DNA of 64,000 nucleotides from Plasmodium brasilianum. Taxonomy: Eukaryota; Apicomplexa; Aconoidasida; Haemosporida; Plasmodiidae. Below are positions 25,616 through 35,847 of the stretch, one piece after another. Where the stretch lies: contig NC_090114.1 of the NCBI RefSeq assembly GCF_023973825.1, forward strand, positions 822,501 to 886,500, written 5' to 3'. Numbering within the stretch: position 1 is the first letter of the stretch; each line of letters opens with the position of its first letter. The position numbers and the translations under genes were made by a program. The notes beneath the pieces are model-generated. The model was not told where the DNA came from. It worked only from the letters and a program-made list of their open reading frames with translations, and ran no database searches.

Positions 25616-26172
25616 TTAATTTTTTTTTTTTTTTTTTAAACCCCTCGGCATTTATCATTTTTTGATTATCATGCATTGTGTGATAATGGTTTAATGCCAC
25701 AAATTAAATGAAAAGTGAGGTACGTTGATTTGCTGTAGTTTTTGTGTATTTTCCTTAGGATAGTAATAATTTTTGCTTTGCATACATTTAATCGTTAGTA
25801 CATATAATACATGTATGAATGGATAATGGACGTGTGTACCTATAATATACATATATATACGTATATGTATGCATACTTATCTGTATGTGTGTGTGCATGT
25901 ATGTGACATCCCTGGGTGCTCATTGAAGTCTAGTGAGGATTACTCCTTTTTTGTTTGCCTGTATTCAAGTATCAGTTGCATATCCCCCAAAATAAGCATA
26001 CCAAAGTATTTTTGTAAACATTCGAAGGAAGAAATCAAGGGATAAATAAAAAAGCATTTGCGAATATGCACATTTGTGGATTCCTGTTTTACATATGATT
26101 TAATACGTAAAGATAAATTTTATTTTTTTTTCATCGTGGGTATATTCTTCGATTTGGTCTTCTTCTTCTTCT

Positions 26173-26222
<50 letters not shown>

Positions 26223-26246
26223 TTTTTTCAAAAGTATAGAGGAAAA

Positions 26247-29200
26247 ATGGGAATATTTCGATCAGAAGTAAGCAGAGAAAAATGGGAACAAGAAACTGTA
26301 TATATGTTGCACATGTGCATGTAAAGTTATATTTTGATTTATCACTTTAAAAATGAGCCAATTGCGCTCCTTTGTTTGTGAAGACTTTTGTTATGAGAGG
26401 CTTCCCATTTGAGGTGTTCGTTTGTTCGCCTTTCTACTTGCACATTTTGTTCCCGTAGTGTGCATGTACGTTCGTACGTATATTCATGTGTGTGTGTGTG
26501 TGTGTGTGTATTTAGCATTATTTTGCTTTTATTTATTTTATTTTTTTTTTTTTGTTTTTTCCCACTCCTTCCTTTTGTAGACTATGAAACATGGAACCCT
26601 GGTTTTGCCTTCCGATCGGGCAAGGGAATATCTGGATTGTTTAGGAAAACAAGTAGATATACAGTTTATTGACATGAACGAGAAAACGATGAAGAGGCAA
26701 TACAAGAAATACATTCAACGTATAGATGATATGGAAAGGATATTGAGATTTTTAGAAGAGAATATTAATAAATTACCAAATGTAAAAATAAAAAAGAGTA
26801 AGATAGATAATTTTTTAGATCATGATAATATATATGAATTAGATCAAGTAGAAGAGTCTTTGAATAGATTACATGTTCAATTTGTTCGTTTCTGTAACAA
26901 TAACAAAGATTTAGTAGATGAGAAAAATAATGCTATTGAGGAGAAGCATGTAATATTAACAGCGATAAATCAGTTAAATCCTGATGTTTCGAAAAATGCA
27001 AATATGAATATAAGACCACGTGAAAATATAATACCGTCAACCCCTTTTGATGATAGTACATTAAATAATAATAATAATATTAATAATGAAGAGGAAGATA
27101 TTTCATTATCCACTCATATAATGAGGGATGGTATTAACATGATGTTTACAAATATATCTGGTGTTATTAATACAAAAGATCAAGAGAGTTTTAGTAGAAC
27201 TATATTTAGGGCCTTAAGGGGTAATACATATACATATTTTCAAAATATAGATGAAAGTATGAATGATGGGGTAGGTACTGGTGTTAGCGCAGGTGCAGCT
27301 GGTATTGGAGGTGGTCTCAGTAGCAATGGAAGCAGTAATAGTGGAGGTGGAGGTGGTGCTGTTACTGGTAGTAGTGACAGAGTTAATGGAAAAGAAATTT
27401 TGTTAAACAACAAAACAGGAAATGGTGGGAATATGGGTTATAGGGGAAATGAAATGATGAACAAGGAAAAGTCAAAAAAAGAAAACGATTTAAAAAGTGT
27501 GTTTGTTGTATATTGTCAAGGTTCAGCTCAAAGTAGTATATATGAAAAGATAATGAAAATATGTAAAGCATATGATGTGAAAACATATGATTGGCCGAAG
27601 ACATATGAACAAGCAAAACAAAGATTGAAGGAGTTGAAAGAAATAATAAATGATAAGGAAAAAGCATTAAAAGCCTATGAAGAATATTTTATAAATGAAA
27701 TATTTGTGTTAATAAATGTAGTAGAACCAAATAAAAATAGTTTGATAGAAGAGTGGAAGTTATTTTGTAAAAAGGAAAGACATATATATAATAATTTAAA
27801 TTTTTTTGAAGGTAGTGATATAACATTACGTTGTGATTGTTGGTATAGTGGAAATGATGAAGAGAAAATAAGACATATATTAATAAACAAATCATCAAAC
27901 GATTTAGTTTCTGCATTATTACTATCAGATAAGGTATTAACCTTGAATATTTCTCCTCCTACATATATTAAAACAAATCAATTTACAAAAACATATCAGT
28001 CGATGGTTGACACATATGGGATACCAAGATATGGAGAAATAAATCCAGCTATATCTACAATCATAACCTTTCCTTTTTTGTTTGGCATCATGTATGGGGA
28101 TGTAGGTCATGGAGTGTGTATTTTTCTTTTTGCATTATTTTTAATATTAATGAATAATAGAATAAAAAATAAAAGTAATAATGAAATGGTTTCAATGCTA
28201 TTTGATGGAAGATATATGCTTCTATTGATGGGTTTCTTTGCAGTTTATGCTGGTTTTTTATATAATGATTTTTTCTCTATGCCTTTGAATTTGTTTACAT
28301 CTATGTTTGTAGTAGATAAAGAAGTAGATTCTGTACAATATTATAAAAGAAGAGAAGTTGTAAATACTACTACTGGTGAGAAGGAATTTGCACATCCATA
28401 TATCTTTGGTTTTGATGCTAAATGGTTAGGAGCAGAAAATGAGTTAACATATATTAACTCGTTCAAGATGAAATTTTCTATTATTATAGGTTTTTTACAT
28501 ATGACTTTTGGTGTTCTAATGAAAGGATTAAATGCTTTACATTTTAAGAGAAAAATTGATTTCTTTTTTGAATTTTTACCGCAGTTAGTTATGATGTTAT
28601 CTATCATTGGTTACCTAGTTTTTTTAATTATTTATAAATGGATCACTCCTATAGGGTATGGTGGTTTTCAAAAACAAGGTATCATTAACACTGTTATTAA
28701 CATGTATTTGTTAAAAGATATTAATAAGTCTAACCAATTTTATGCACACCAGGGAATCGTCCAGGCATTTCTTATTGCACTCTTCATCCTGTGCATTCCC
28801 TTCATGTTTGTGTGTAAACCAGCCATAAGGACCTATGCCATAATGAAAGAGAAGAAAAGGAAGAGGGGGAGCAACTATGGTGGTTATGGTGGCTATGCTG
28901 ACCATGGTAGTAACTACAATGGTAAATCATGCATGTACTATGAACACACAGAGAAAGAAATGACAAATTCATTTAACCATCACAATGGAGTAAATGGAGG
29001 TGATAACAACAATAGTAGCAGTAACATTCGTGGAGCTGGTACCAATGGGTTATTATCTTCATCGTCATCTATTTATAAACGTAGTGTAATGAAGCATGGG
29101 TATGACCAAGAGAATAATGGGAATAATGATTATTTAACATCTAAACGAAAGGGGAAAAGAACGGATGATGAAATGGAAGCACATCTACTAAGTCCAACAT

Positions 29201-29631
29201 CACCCGATGATGATTCTATTGTAACAGAAGGACGATCATCCCATCATGAAGAAAATTTATCAGAAATATGGATCGAACAGTTGATTGAAACTATTGAATT
29301 TATTCTAGGTCTTATTAGTAACACTGCTTCTTATTTAAGATTATGGGCTCTATCCTTAGCTCATCAACAACTATCTTTTGTTTTTTTTGAACAAACCATC
29401 TTAAATTCTTTACGAAAAGATAGCTTCATATCAGTCCTTATAAACCTAATACTGTTCTCACAACTCTTCTCTATATTAACAATTGCAGTGATATTATGTA
29501 TGGATACCTTAGAATGTTTTCTTCACTCCTTAAGGCTCCAGTGGGTCGAATTTCAAAACAAGTTTTACAAGGGTGATGGGATACCCTTCAAACCATTCAA
29601 TATTAAGAAGCTTCTCACGGAGGTGGACTGA
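26247..29631 (+). CDS. V-type proton ATPase 116-kDa subunit a (V0 sector), two exons
   Basis: Exon 1 is only 21 nt (26247-26267, encoding MGIFRSE). Its donor GTAAGC joins in phase 0 to exon 2 at 26581-29631 after a poly-T acceptor ending TTGTAG. The joined start MGIFRSETMKHGTLVLPSD matches the conserved start of subunit a. The product is 1,023 residues, against about 840 in yeast Vph1; the excess is two low-complexity inserts (Gly/Ser/Asn near residues 225-300 and Gly/Asn/Ser near 760-880). The N-terminal half is the cytosolic stator-binding domain with coiled-coil. The C-terminal half has the membrane helices, including the block SYLRLWALSLAHQQLS, whose Arg (about residue 927) corresponds to the proton-pathway arginine. 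It acidifies the food vacuole and other compartments with the rest of V-ATPase. Annotation starting at the exon 2 ATG would lose eight residues. Confidence 0.96.
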
Positions 29632-30440
29632 GCTGTGTGTTGATGCACAAATGGGTATACAAGTGAGTGGGTATGCATGTGAATGTGCATCTATCCGTGA
29701 AAATGCTGCAATTAGAGATGAAGAACAAGGGGAGGAGCAGTCGAACCTTTCTATGCATAAAAAAAAAAAAAGATAAAGCGCAGTATTCAAACGTGTTACA
29801 TATACTCACGACTATTACACTGTATTACTTTTGCTATTATTTATATGAACACCCAAGTGCGTTATGCAGCCAATCGGAACCTTTTTTTTTTTCTTTTTTC
29901 TACAAGCATCATATATATGCACGATATGTATATGTCGTGAAACTCGTTTCCATATTTTGGTGAATACCTTTTTTTTTTTTTTTTTGTGAACATTCTGCAT
30001 GTTTATTTTTTATTATTTTTTATTTTATTATTATTATTATTTTTTTTTTTTGTTTTGTTTATTTTATTATTATTATTTTTTATTATTATTGTTACTATTA
30101 TTATTTTTATTATTACTATTTTTATTATTACTATTTTTATTATTACTATTTTTATTATTACTATTTTTATTATTACTATTTTTATTATTACTATTTTTAT
30201 TATTACTATTTTTATTATTACTATTTATACTATTACTATTTATATTATTTATATGTTTTTTTTTTTTTTCTTTCATCGGACGCTTTTCATTTCTCATTCA
30301 TTATTTGCTCGATTTTGTGGAAGTAATTTTTATCCCCCCCCCCTGTTTTTAGTGGTACGTACATAAACGTATATAAATGAATGAATAATTATATATATGT
30401 TATCTCCTTTTTTTGTGGAAATTTTGCAGTTTTTCTTTTT

Positions 30441-30487
<47 letters not shown>

Positions 30488-31276
30488 AAGGAGGAGGAGG
30501 CTGTGCTTACATGTGTGTGTGCTAGAGAGACCCCCCCTATGTACAATTAGTATTGCAGTTAATATTGCAAACAGTTTTGCAAATAATTTTACGATTAATT
30601 CTATTACTAGCTTTACGACTCTATGTAGAATTAATTTTTTTACCCAGCTCTTTTTTTTTTTTTTTTTTAATATAATGTATGTTTGTGTATATATATCTGT
30701 ACACGCTACATAACAAGCGAACTGAAAGTGCGTTATGAGACGATGAACAATATTAAATAATTTTTAAAAAAGATCTTTTGTTGAAATTCTATATATAAAG
30801 GTCTAAGCCTAAAGTATTGTGTCTATATTATAGGTCAGTCAGTGGAGAGGGGTAGTTACATATGATATGTTGGATGGGGAGGAAGGAGGGGAAATGATTT
30901 TCGAAATTTGTCTATAATCATAGCCTTATAGTCTTAATTTGTGCCTATCATTTGTAGAGTGTATGTAAGGTCAATTGAGGAGTCAGGTTAATTTGTAAAA
31001 AGTGTAAAGGGGGTAAAACAAAATAAAATGAAATGAACGGAAAACATGTGCATTATGTTCCGCTTTGGATGGGCAAACGAAGGGGAGTAGGCACATAACG
31101 GAAAAGAAATAAACGAATGTGTGAGCGGGCAAATGGATGAATGGATGGGTGGATGAACTGGTGAAAACACAAAATGGTTAATAAATGCACGTTCTATTCT
31201 TTAAACAAACGAGATGTTCATTATGCAAAAGGTAGACGAGGCAAATCCTCAAAGTGTGTATGGGCACCTTCACAAT
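29632..31276. other. Convergent intergenic region after V-ATPase
   Basis: Between the plus-strand V-ATPase stop and the minus-strand phosphatase stop. It includes a T-rich 15-bp array (30096-30245), a poly-T of about 43 bases (30439-30482) and a purine-biased segment at 30840-31180. No gene seen. It holds both 3' UTRs. Confidence 0.6.
30096..30245. repeat. 15-bp tandem repeat (tattattactatttt)
   Basis: About ten copies. In frame on the minus strand it reads as an Asn/Ser/Lys repeat and on the plus strand as Leu- or Ile-rich; neither looks like a gene. Confidence 0.85.
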
Positions 31277-33127
31277 TCATTCTAATTTTAAAAATTTTTT
31301 TTTTTTAAGAAAGCTCTGCACGTTGCAGTAGAGCTGGTCATAGATCGACAAGCGGTTGAAAAGTTTGGCGTTCATTTTAAATTTGTTGATGAGGATACTG
31401 AAGTCTGACCTGACGATACTCTTATTTATTCCATTTCCAGTTGTCATATCGGTAGTGCTAATAGTACCAAAAAAATTATGAGCAACACAAATGAAATGGT
31501 TAAACAAGGTAATGTATATTTCTTCAAACGTGTTATCAAATAAAAGCAAATAATAATCGTTAAAATTAATAGTTAATATGTAGTTAAATCTTCTATCGAT
31601 TAGTGTAACATAATCGTTGATGTGGGTATTATTACTAGTTGGGTTATATAAGTTTGTAAGCGTAAGGATGTTTTCAACACTATCTATTCTAAAAAGGATA
31701 ATAAATTTATTGCATTTTTCCCCATTTGTATGGTCTAAATTCTTTATCTCATTTTCCATATTAACATTTGGGCTCACACTACTTGAAGGAGGAATGATAT
31801 TTCTCTCATTGTTACTGTCTAAATGGGGGTTACTACCTACGCCCCTGTTCATGTGTGGGTTACTACCTACGCCCCTGTTCATGTGTGGGTTACTACCTAC
31901 GCCCCTATTCATGTGTGGGTTACTACCTTCGCCCCTATTCATGTGTGGGTTACTACCTTCGCCCCTATTCATGTGTGGGTTACTACCTTCGCCCCTATTC
32001 ATGTGTGGGTTACTACCTTCGCCCCTATTCATGTGTGGGTTACTACCTTCGCCCCTATTCATGTGTGGGTTACTATCCGTGTTAATGCCCATATGTATGG
32101 CTGTGTAATCATGATGATCGTTATCAACTGCTTCTTTATATATTTCATCGCCCACCCCTTCATCGTTATAAGGAACGTTTTGGTTTCTGCTTTCTGTGAT
32201 AGTAGTAGCCATATTTTGAATAGCACTTTTCATGGTAAACATATTTAGCAACTGAGTAATATAATTCATATTAGGATTGGACAGTTCCCTACCTTTCTTA
32301 ACAATATCAAATGCATCGAAATAATTTATGTTCAGTTCATTCATAAGGAAAAAAGTAAAAATAATGATAGACCTTGAAATGCCTTTATTACATTGTATTA
32401 ATATTTTATGATTTTTATTTTTTTTTAGAATTTTTTTAATATAATAAAAGGAATCAAGTAGTATGTAAAAAATATCATCATGTATATCATCTTTTAAATA
32501 ATATGTCCTATATGTAAACATACCTTCAAATTTATTGGTGCACTCAAACCCTGCAGCATTAATAATATGTGTGATTTTCTTTTCTTGAATATTTAATATG
32601 TCAGATGCAAATATATAACCACTAACAAATATTTTCTCTTCAAAAAGATTGTTACAGTTGTTACTCACTGAGTGGAGTATGCCTTCTTTGCTTTTACTGC
32701 TGAGTTTCTGGTACGTGCTAAGCGGTTGATGTTGTGCAATTGCGGACTTGTGGTGTTCATCATATTCATGGTCACCTTCATATTGGTCCTTTTTTTCATT
32801 TTTTAAATTTATTTTTTCTAATTTAATTCCACTCATTACATTTCTATTTTTTTCAAATTGTAACGAATATTTAGAGTTACATTTAAAAGTACTTTTGCTA
32901 TAACTAGTGATTGATTTGTATTTTTTTGACGTTCTCTGGGGTGCATTACACATCATTCTGTCGTTGTTATCATTGGTCCTTTGATCTGTTTCCTTGTCAT
33001 CTTTACTAGTTCTACCACTGAAGCAAAATTCTAATTTGGGGGCTGCCCATGCAAATGCTTTTACCGCCTCTTTGGAGTAAAACTTTTTGCTCTTTTTTTT
33101 TTCCTTTCGTTTTTCTTTCCCATCCAT
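31277..33127 (-). CDS. Dual-specificity-phosphatase-like protein with Asn/His-rich decapeptide repeats
   Basis: Single-exon frame of 616 residues from the ATG at 33125-33127. Residues about 165-290 form a DSP fold: EKIFVSGYIFAS (start strand), ITHIINAAG, the general-acid loop KDDIHDD (212-218), and the signature LIQCNKGISRS with Cys246 and Arg252. The usual His before the catalytic Cys is Gln (IQC instead of VHC), while the Asp loop, Cys and Arg are kept. Activity may therefore be altered rather than lost; that is inference. Residues about 360-445 are eight or nine tandem copies of NPHMNRGEGS (last ones GVGS). The C-terminal part (KFIILFRIDSVENIL...YVTLIDRRFNYIL...) is strand/helix alternating and may be a gelsolin-like module as in plant MKP1, but I hold this weakly. 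Open frame continues upstream in another frame (see 33129-33620). Confidence 0.85.
   Translation of the reverse strand: MDGKEKRKEKKKSKKFYSKEAVKAFAWAAPKLEFCFSGRTSKDDKETDQRTNDNNDRMMCNAPQRTSKKYKSITSYSKSTFKCNSKYSLQFEKNRNVMSGIKLEKINLKNEKKDQYEGDHEYDEHHKSAIAQHQPLSTYQKLSSKSKEGILHSVSNNCNNLFEEKIFVSGYIFASDILNIQEKKITHIINAAGFECTNKFEGMFTYRTYYLKDDIHDDIFYILLDSFYYIKKILKKNKNHKILIQCNKGISRSIIIFTFFLMNELNINYFDAFDIVKKGRELSNPNMNYITQLLNMFTMKSAIQNMATTITESRNQNVPYNDEGVGDEIYKEAVDNDHHDYTAIHMGINTDSNPHMNRGEGSNPHMNRGEGSNPHMNRGEGSNPHMNRGEGSNPHMNRGEGSNPHMNRGVGSNPHMNRGVGSNPHMNRGVGSNPHLDSNNERNIIPPSSSVSPNVNMENEIKNLDHTNGEKCNKFIILFRIDSVENILTLTNLYNPTSNNTHINDYVTLIDRRFNYILTINFNDYYLLLFDNTFEEIYITLFNHFICVAHNFFGTISTTDMTTGNGINKSIVRSDFSILINKFKMNAKLFNRLSIYDQLYCNVQSFLKKKKFLKLE
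31822..32078. repeat. 30-bp coding minisatellite in the phosphatase-like gene
   Basis: Eight to nine copies of a 30-bp unit (core tgtgggttactaccttcgcc on the plus strand). Two internal variants (tacgcc and ttcgcc) are grouped, showing block expansion. The unit is a multiple of three, so the coding frame is kept. Confidence 0.93.
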
Positions 33128-33128
33128 G

Positions 33129-33620
33129 CTACGCGGTCGGTGCTGCGTGGAATTCGTGGGATGAGTTGGATGAGTTGGATGAATTGGATGAGTTGGATGA
33201 ATTGGATGAATTGGATGAGTTGGATGAGTTGGATGAATTGGATGCGTGGGCTTTCTCTGCTACGTGTGCTTTCTCTGCTACGTGTGCTTTCTCTGTTACG
33301 TGTGCTTTCTCTGCTACGTGTGCTTTCTCTGCTACGTGTGCTTTCTCTGTTACGTGTGCTTCCACTTTATGTGAAATAGCTTCTAGTATCAATTTAGCCT
33401 GATAGTACTTCTCTACCTCTTCCTTTATTTGATCTATATAAACTTGTTATATCGGAATATATGGTTTTATACTGACACTTTTCATTGCTTTTGCAGCGGT
33501 CGAATGGAAGTACTTTTTTTTTTTTTACCCCTTCGTGTTTCAGAATTCCAGCTTTATATTGTATGGTAGTACTTCCAATAGGAGATACCCTTTCTTTCTC
33601 TCTTGTCTTTCACTTTTATT
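33129..33620 (-). other. Possible minus-strand exons with AHVAEK and NSS repeats
   Basis: Reading leftwards, 33600-33470 shows VSPIGSTTIQYKAGILK and VLPFDRCKSNEK in one frame. A second frame then reads IKEEVEKYYQAKLILEAISHKVE and runs into seven copies of a six-residue AHVAEK/AHVTEK repeat and about nine NSS triplets, stopping at 33129-33131, one base before the phosphatase ATG. The non-repeat segments look like real protein. A 43-nt intron or frame slip between the two frames would be needed, and I cannot fix it. It could be the true N-terminus of the phosphatase-like gene, a separate small gene, or coincidence. Confidence 0.3.
33160..33370. repeat. Adjacent 9-bp and 18-bp minisatellites
   Basis: At 33160-33243 about nine copies of ggatgaRtt; at 33250-33360 about seven copies of gctttctctgctacgtgt. 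Both units are multiples of three. The second is distinctly GC-richer than the surroundings. Confidence 0.9.
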
Positions 33621-35200
33621 TTTTTTTAATTTTTTTTTTAATTTTATCGATAGAGTAAATGTTGAGAATAGGTGAAGAGAGTTATTAAGAAAATTATTGA
33701 GACAAATATTATAACAATTATTATGACAATTATTATGACAATTACTATGAAAAATTATGATAACAATTATTACAACAAATATGTTGATATTTTGATGGCT
33801 CCTGTAACGACAGTACTAACAATTACGATGAAGTGATAAACCCATTTTTCGAGCTCTTTTCCCGTAACTACATTGAGCAGTTATGATGTTAATTCTGTCT
33901 GTATAACCTTTATTTTTTTTCGTAAAAAATATGTTTTCTTTTTTCATTTTTCTTTTTCTTTTTCTTTTTCTTTTTTTATTTTTAATTTTTCATTTTTCAT
34001 TTTTCATTGTTCTTTTTTCTTTTTTCTTTTTTCTTTTTTCTTTTTTTTTTTTTTGTTTTTTTTTTTTTCAGTACTGTTATTATTACTATCATTGTCAAGG
34101 TCGAAGCTTAAATTTCGTTCAGAATAAAAATGCGTTGAGCTGAAATAGTAGTAACGATAAAAGGGGTAATTTATTTATTTTTTTTTTTTTTTTATAATTT
34201 TTTATTTTATTTACACATATATATATATATTTATTTATTTTTTTGTCTAAGAACAATTCTTATAACCACATGTATCATCGTGCGTGTGAAGAGTGCGGCT
34301 TATTTTATATTTATTTTATTTTCGTTTCTTTTTTTTTTTCCCTATTTCGCTTCATTATTCTCAATTAAACAAGCTTCTTCTTCTTAACCTTCTTTTTTCT
34401 TTCGTTTTCTTTTATTTCATTGGTTGTAATACGAATGGTGGCTTTATTTCCTCTTTCTTTTTTTTACTTCTTTACTTCTATATTTCTTTACTTCTATATT
34501 TCTTTACTTCTTTACTTCTTTACTTCTATATTTCTTTACTTCTATATTTCTTTACTTCTTTACTTCTTTACTTCTTTACTTCTTTACTTCATTACTTCTT
34601 TATTTCTTTACTTCTTTACTTTCTCATAATATAAAAAACATTTAGCGTATTTTGCGGAAAGCGAATTGCACACACACATTTTCGAATGACATAAATGAGG
34701 GGTTGTTTAAAAAAAAAAAAAAAAGAAACAAAGAACCAAATTATGCATTCGAGTTATATCATTTTGTTTTTGCATAAATGTATTATTTCTTATATGTATG
34801 ATATTATGTTTTAAATAAAGGGGGAAGGAACAAAAAAAGGAAAATGCAAAAATATCAGACGGGGAATTAATTAGGATTATAATAAAACGTTATGTACATA
34901 TATACATATATACATATATATACATATATACATATATACATATATATACATATATACATATATACATATATATACATATATATATGTATAAATATTTGTA
35001 CAAGTAAAACTCTTCGGTGAAGTTTTCACTGGACGATATTTTTTTTGAAAAAAATGAATAATTAACGATTGACAAAAGTTAAAAATGGAAAGGAAAAAGG
35101 AAAGCGAATATGGAATATGGAATATGCAATATGGAATATGCAATATGGAAGATAAAAAAAAAAAAAAGATGAAAAAACAATTTTGCAGCCGCAAAATTGT
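33621..35200. other. Intergenic region with T-rich arrays
   Basis: No gene recognised. It contains attatgacaatt repeats (33680-33780), long pyrimidine stretches (33935-34072), a tttacttctatatttc-type array (34465-34625) and a tacatata array (34893-34985). It lies 5' of the phosphatase-like gene and 3' of the Integrator-7-like gene. Confidence 0.5.
34465..34625. repeat. T-rich tandem array (tttacttc / tatatttc)
   Basis: Copies of 8-bp tttacttc interleaved with tatatttc. Spurious Leu/Tyr/Phe open frames result. Confidence 0.8.
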
Positions 35201-35805
35201 TTATGTGTTAGTACACTGTACACATAATATGTTGACTTGTGAGCATACATGTAATAGATATAAAGCATATGTGAACAAGTGAAATATTTGCATTAACACG
35301 TTAATGTGTAAAAATTCTGGGAAAAAAAAAAAAAAAAAAAAAAAACAGATACCAATTGAGTAGTACGAATTAAGACTTACTAATTTAGCATTATGAATGA
35401 CGAATAACGAGTTATGAACAAAACCACTATCACATTCATAACCCCAGAGGAGAATATAGACAAGAAGTCTATTCGTTTGTAACCTGTAATCAGAAATATG
35501 CTCAACATACACATGTTCAAAGTTTAAATTGAACTTACAAAATTTAGATATATTTTAAAAAGAATACGGTTGACTTTGCCTGACCAAGCAAGCTTCTATT
35601 TCTATCGAGAGGAGTTAAAAAGATATTGAAATGTTTTAAGTTTTCCTCCTCCATTTTTATGTGAACTGTATATGATATGTGCACACCTCGACTTTTTACA
35701 TTGACCTCTCTCATTATTTTGTTCTTCAAAATTAACTTTACATTGCAGTAGTAGAAATCCTTTATTACGTTATTCTTGGGAAAAAAAAGGAAAAATATAC
35801 ATATG

Positions 35806-35847
<42 letters not shown>

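Larger units (their letters stand above)
22710..26246. other. Long intergenic region 5' of V-ATPase subunit a
   Basis: No convincing gene in 3.5 kb. It holds gtatgtat arrays (22830-22862), repeated poly-T runs (23143-23161, 23305-23325, 23996-24017, 24061-24082), a TA array at 24435-24470 and three small minisatellites at 24790-24880, 25040-25195 and 25405-25615. Just before the first V-ATPase exon there is a poly-T of about 40 bases (26176-26215). The promoter and 5' UTR of the V-ATPase gene must lie here. Confidence 0.55.

Noticed and set aside
26584..26586. V-ATPase start at the exon 2 ATG
   Set aside because: A 21-nt upstream exon with a strong donor restores the conserved MGIFRSE start.
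30073..30366. Asn/Ser/Lys and Leu/Ile-rich frames
   Set aside because: They derive from the 15-bp AT repeat; no flanking coding signal.
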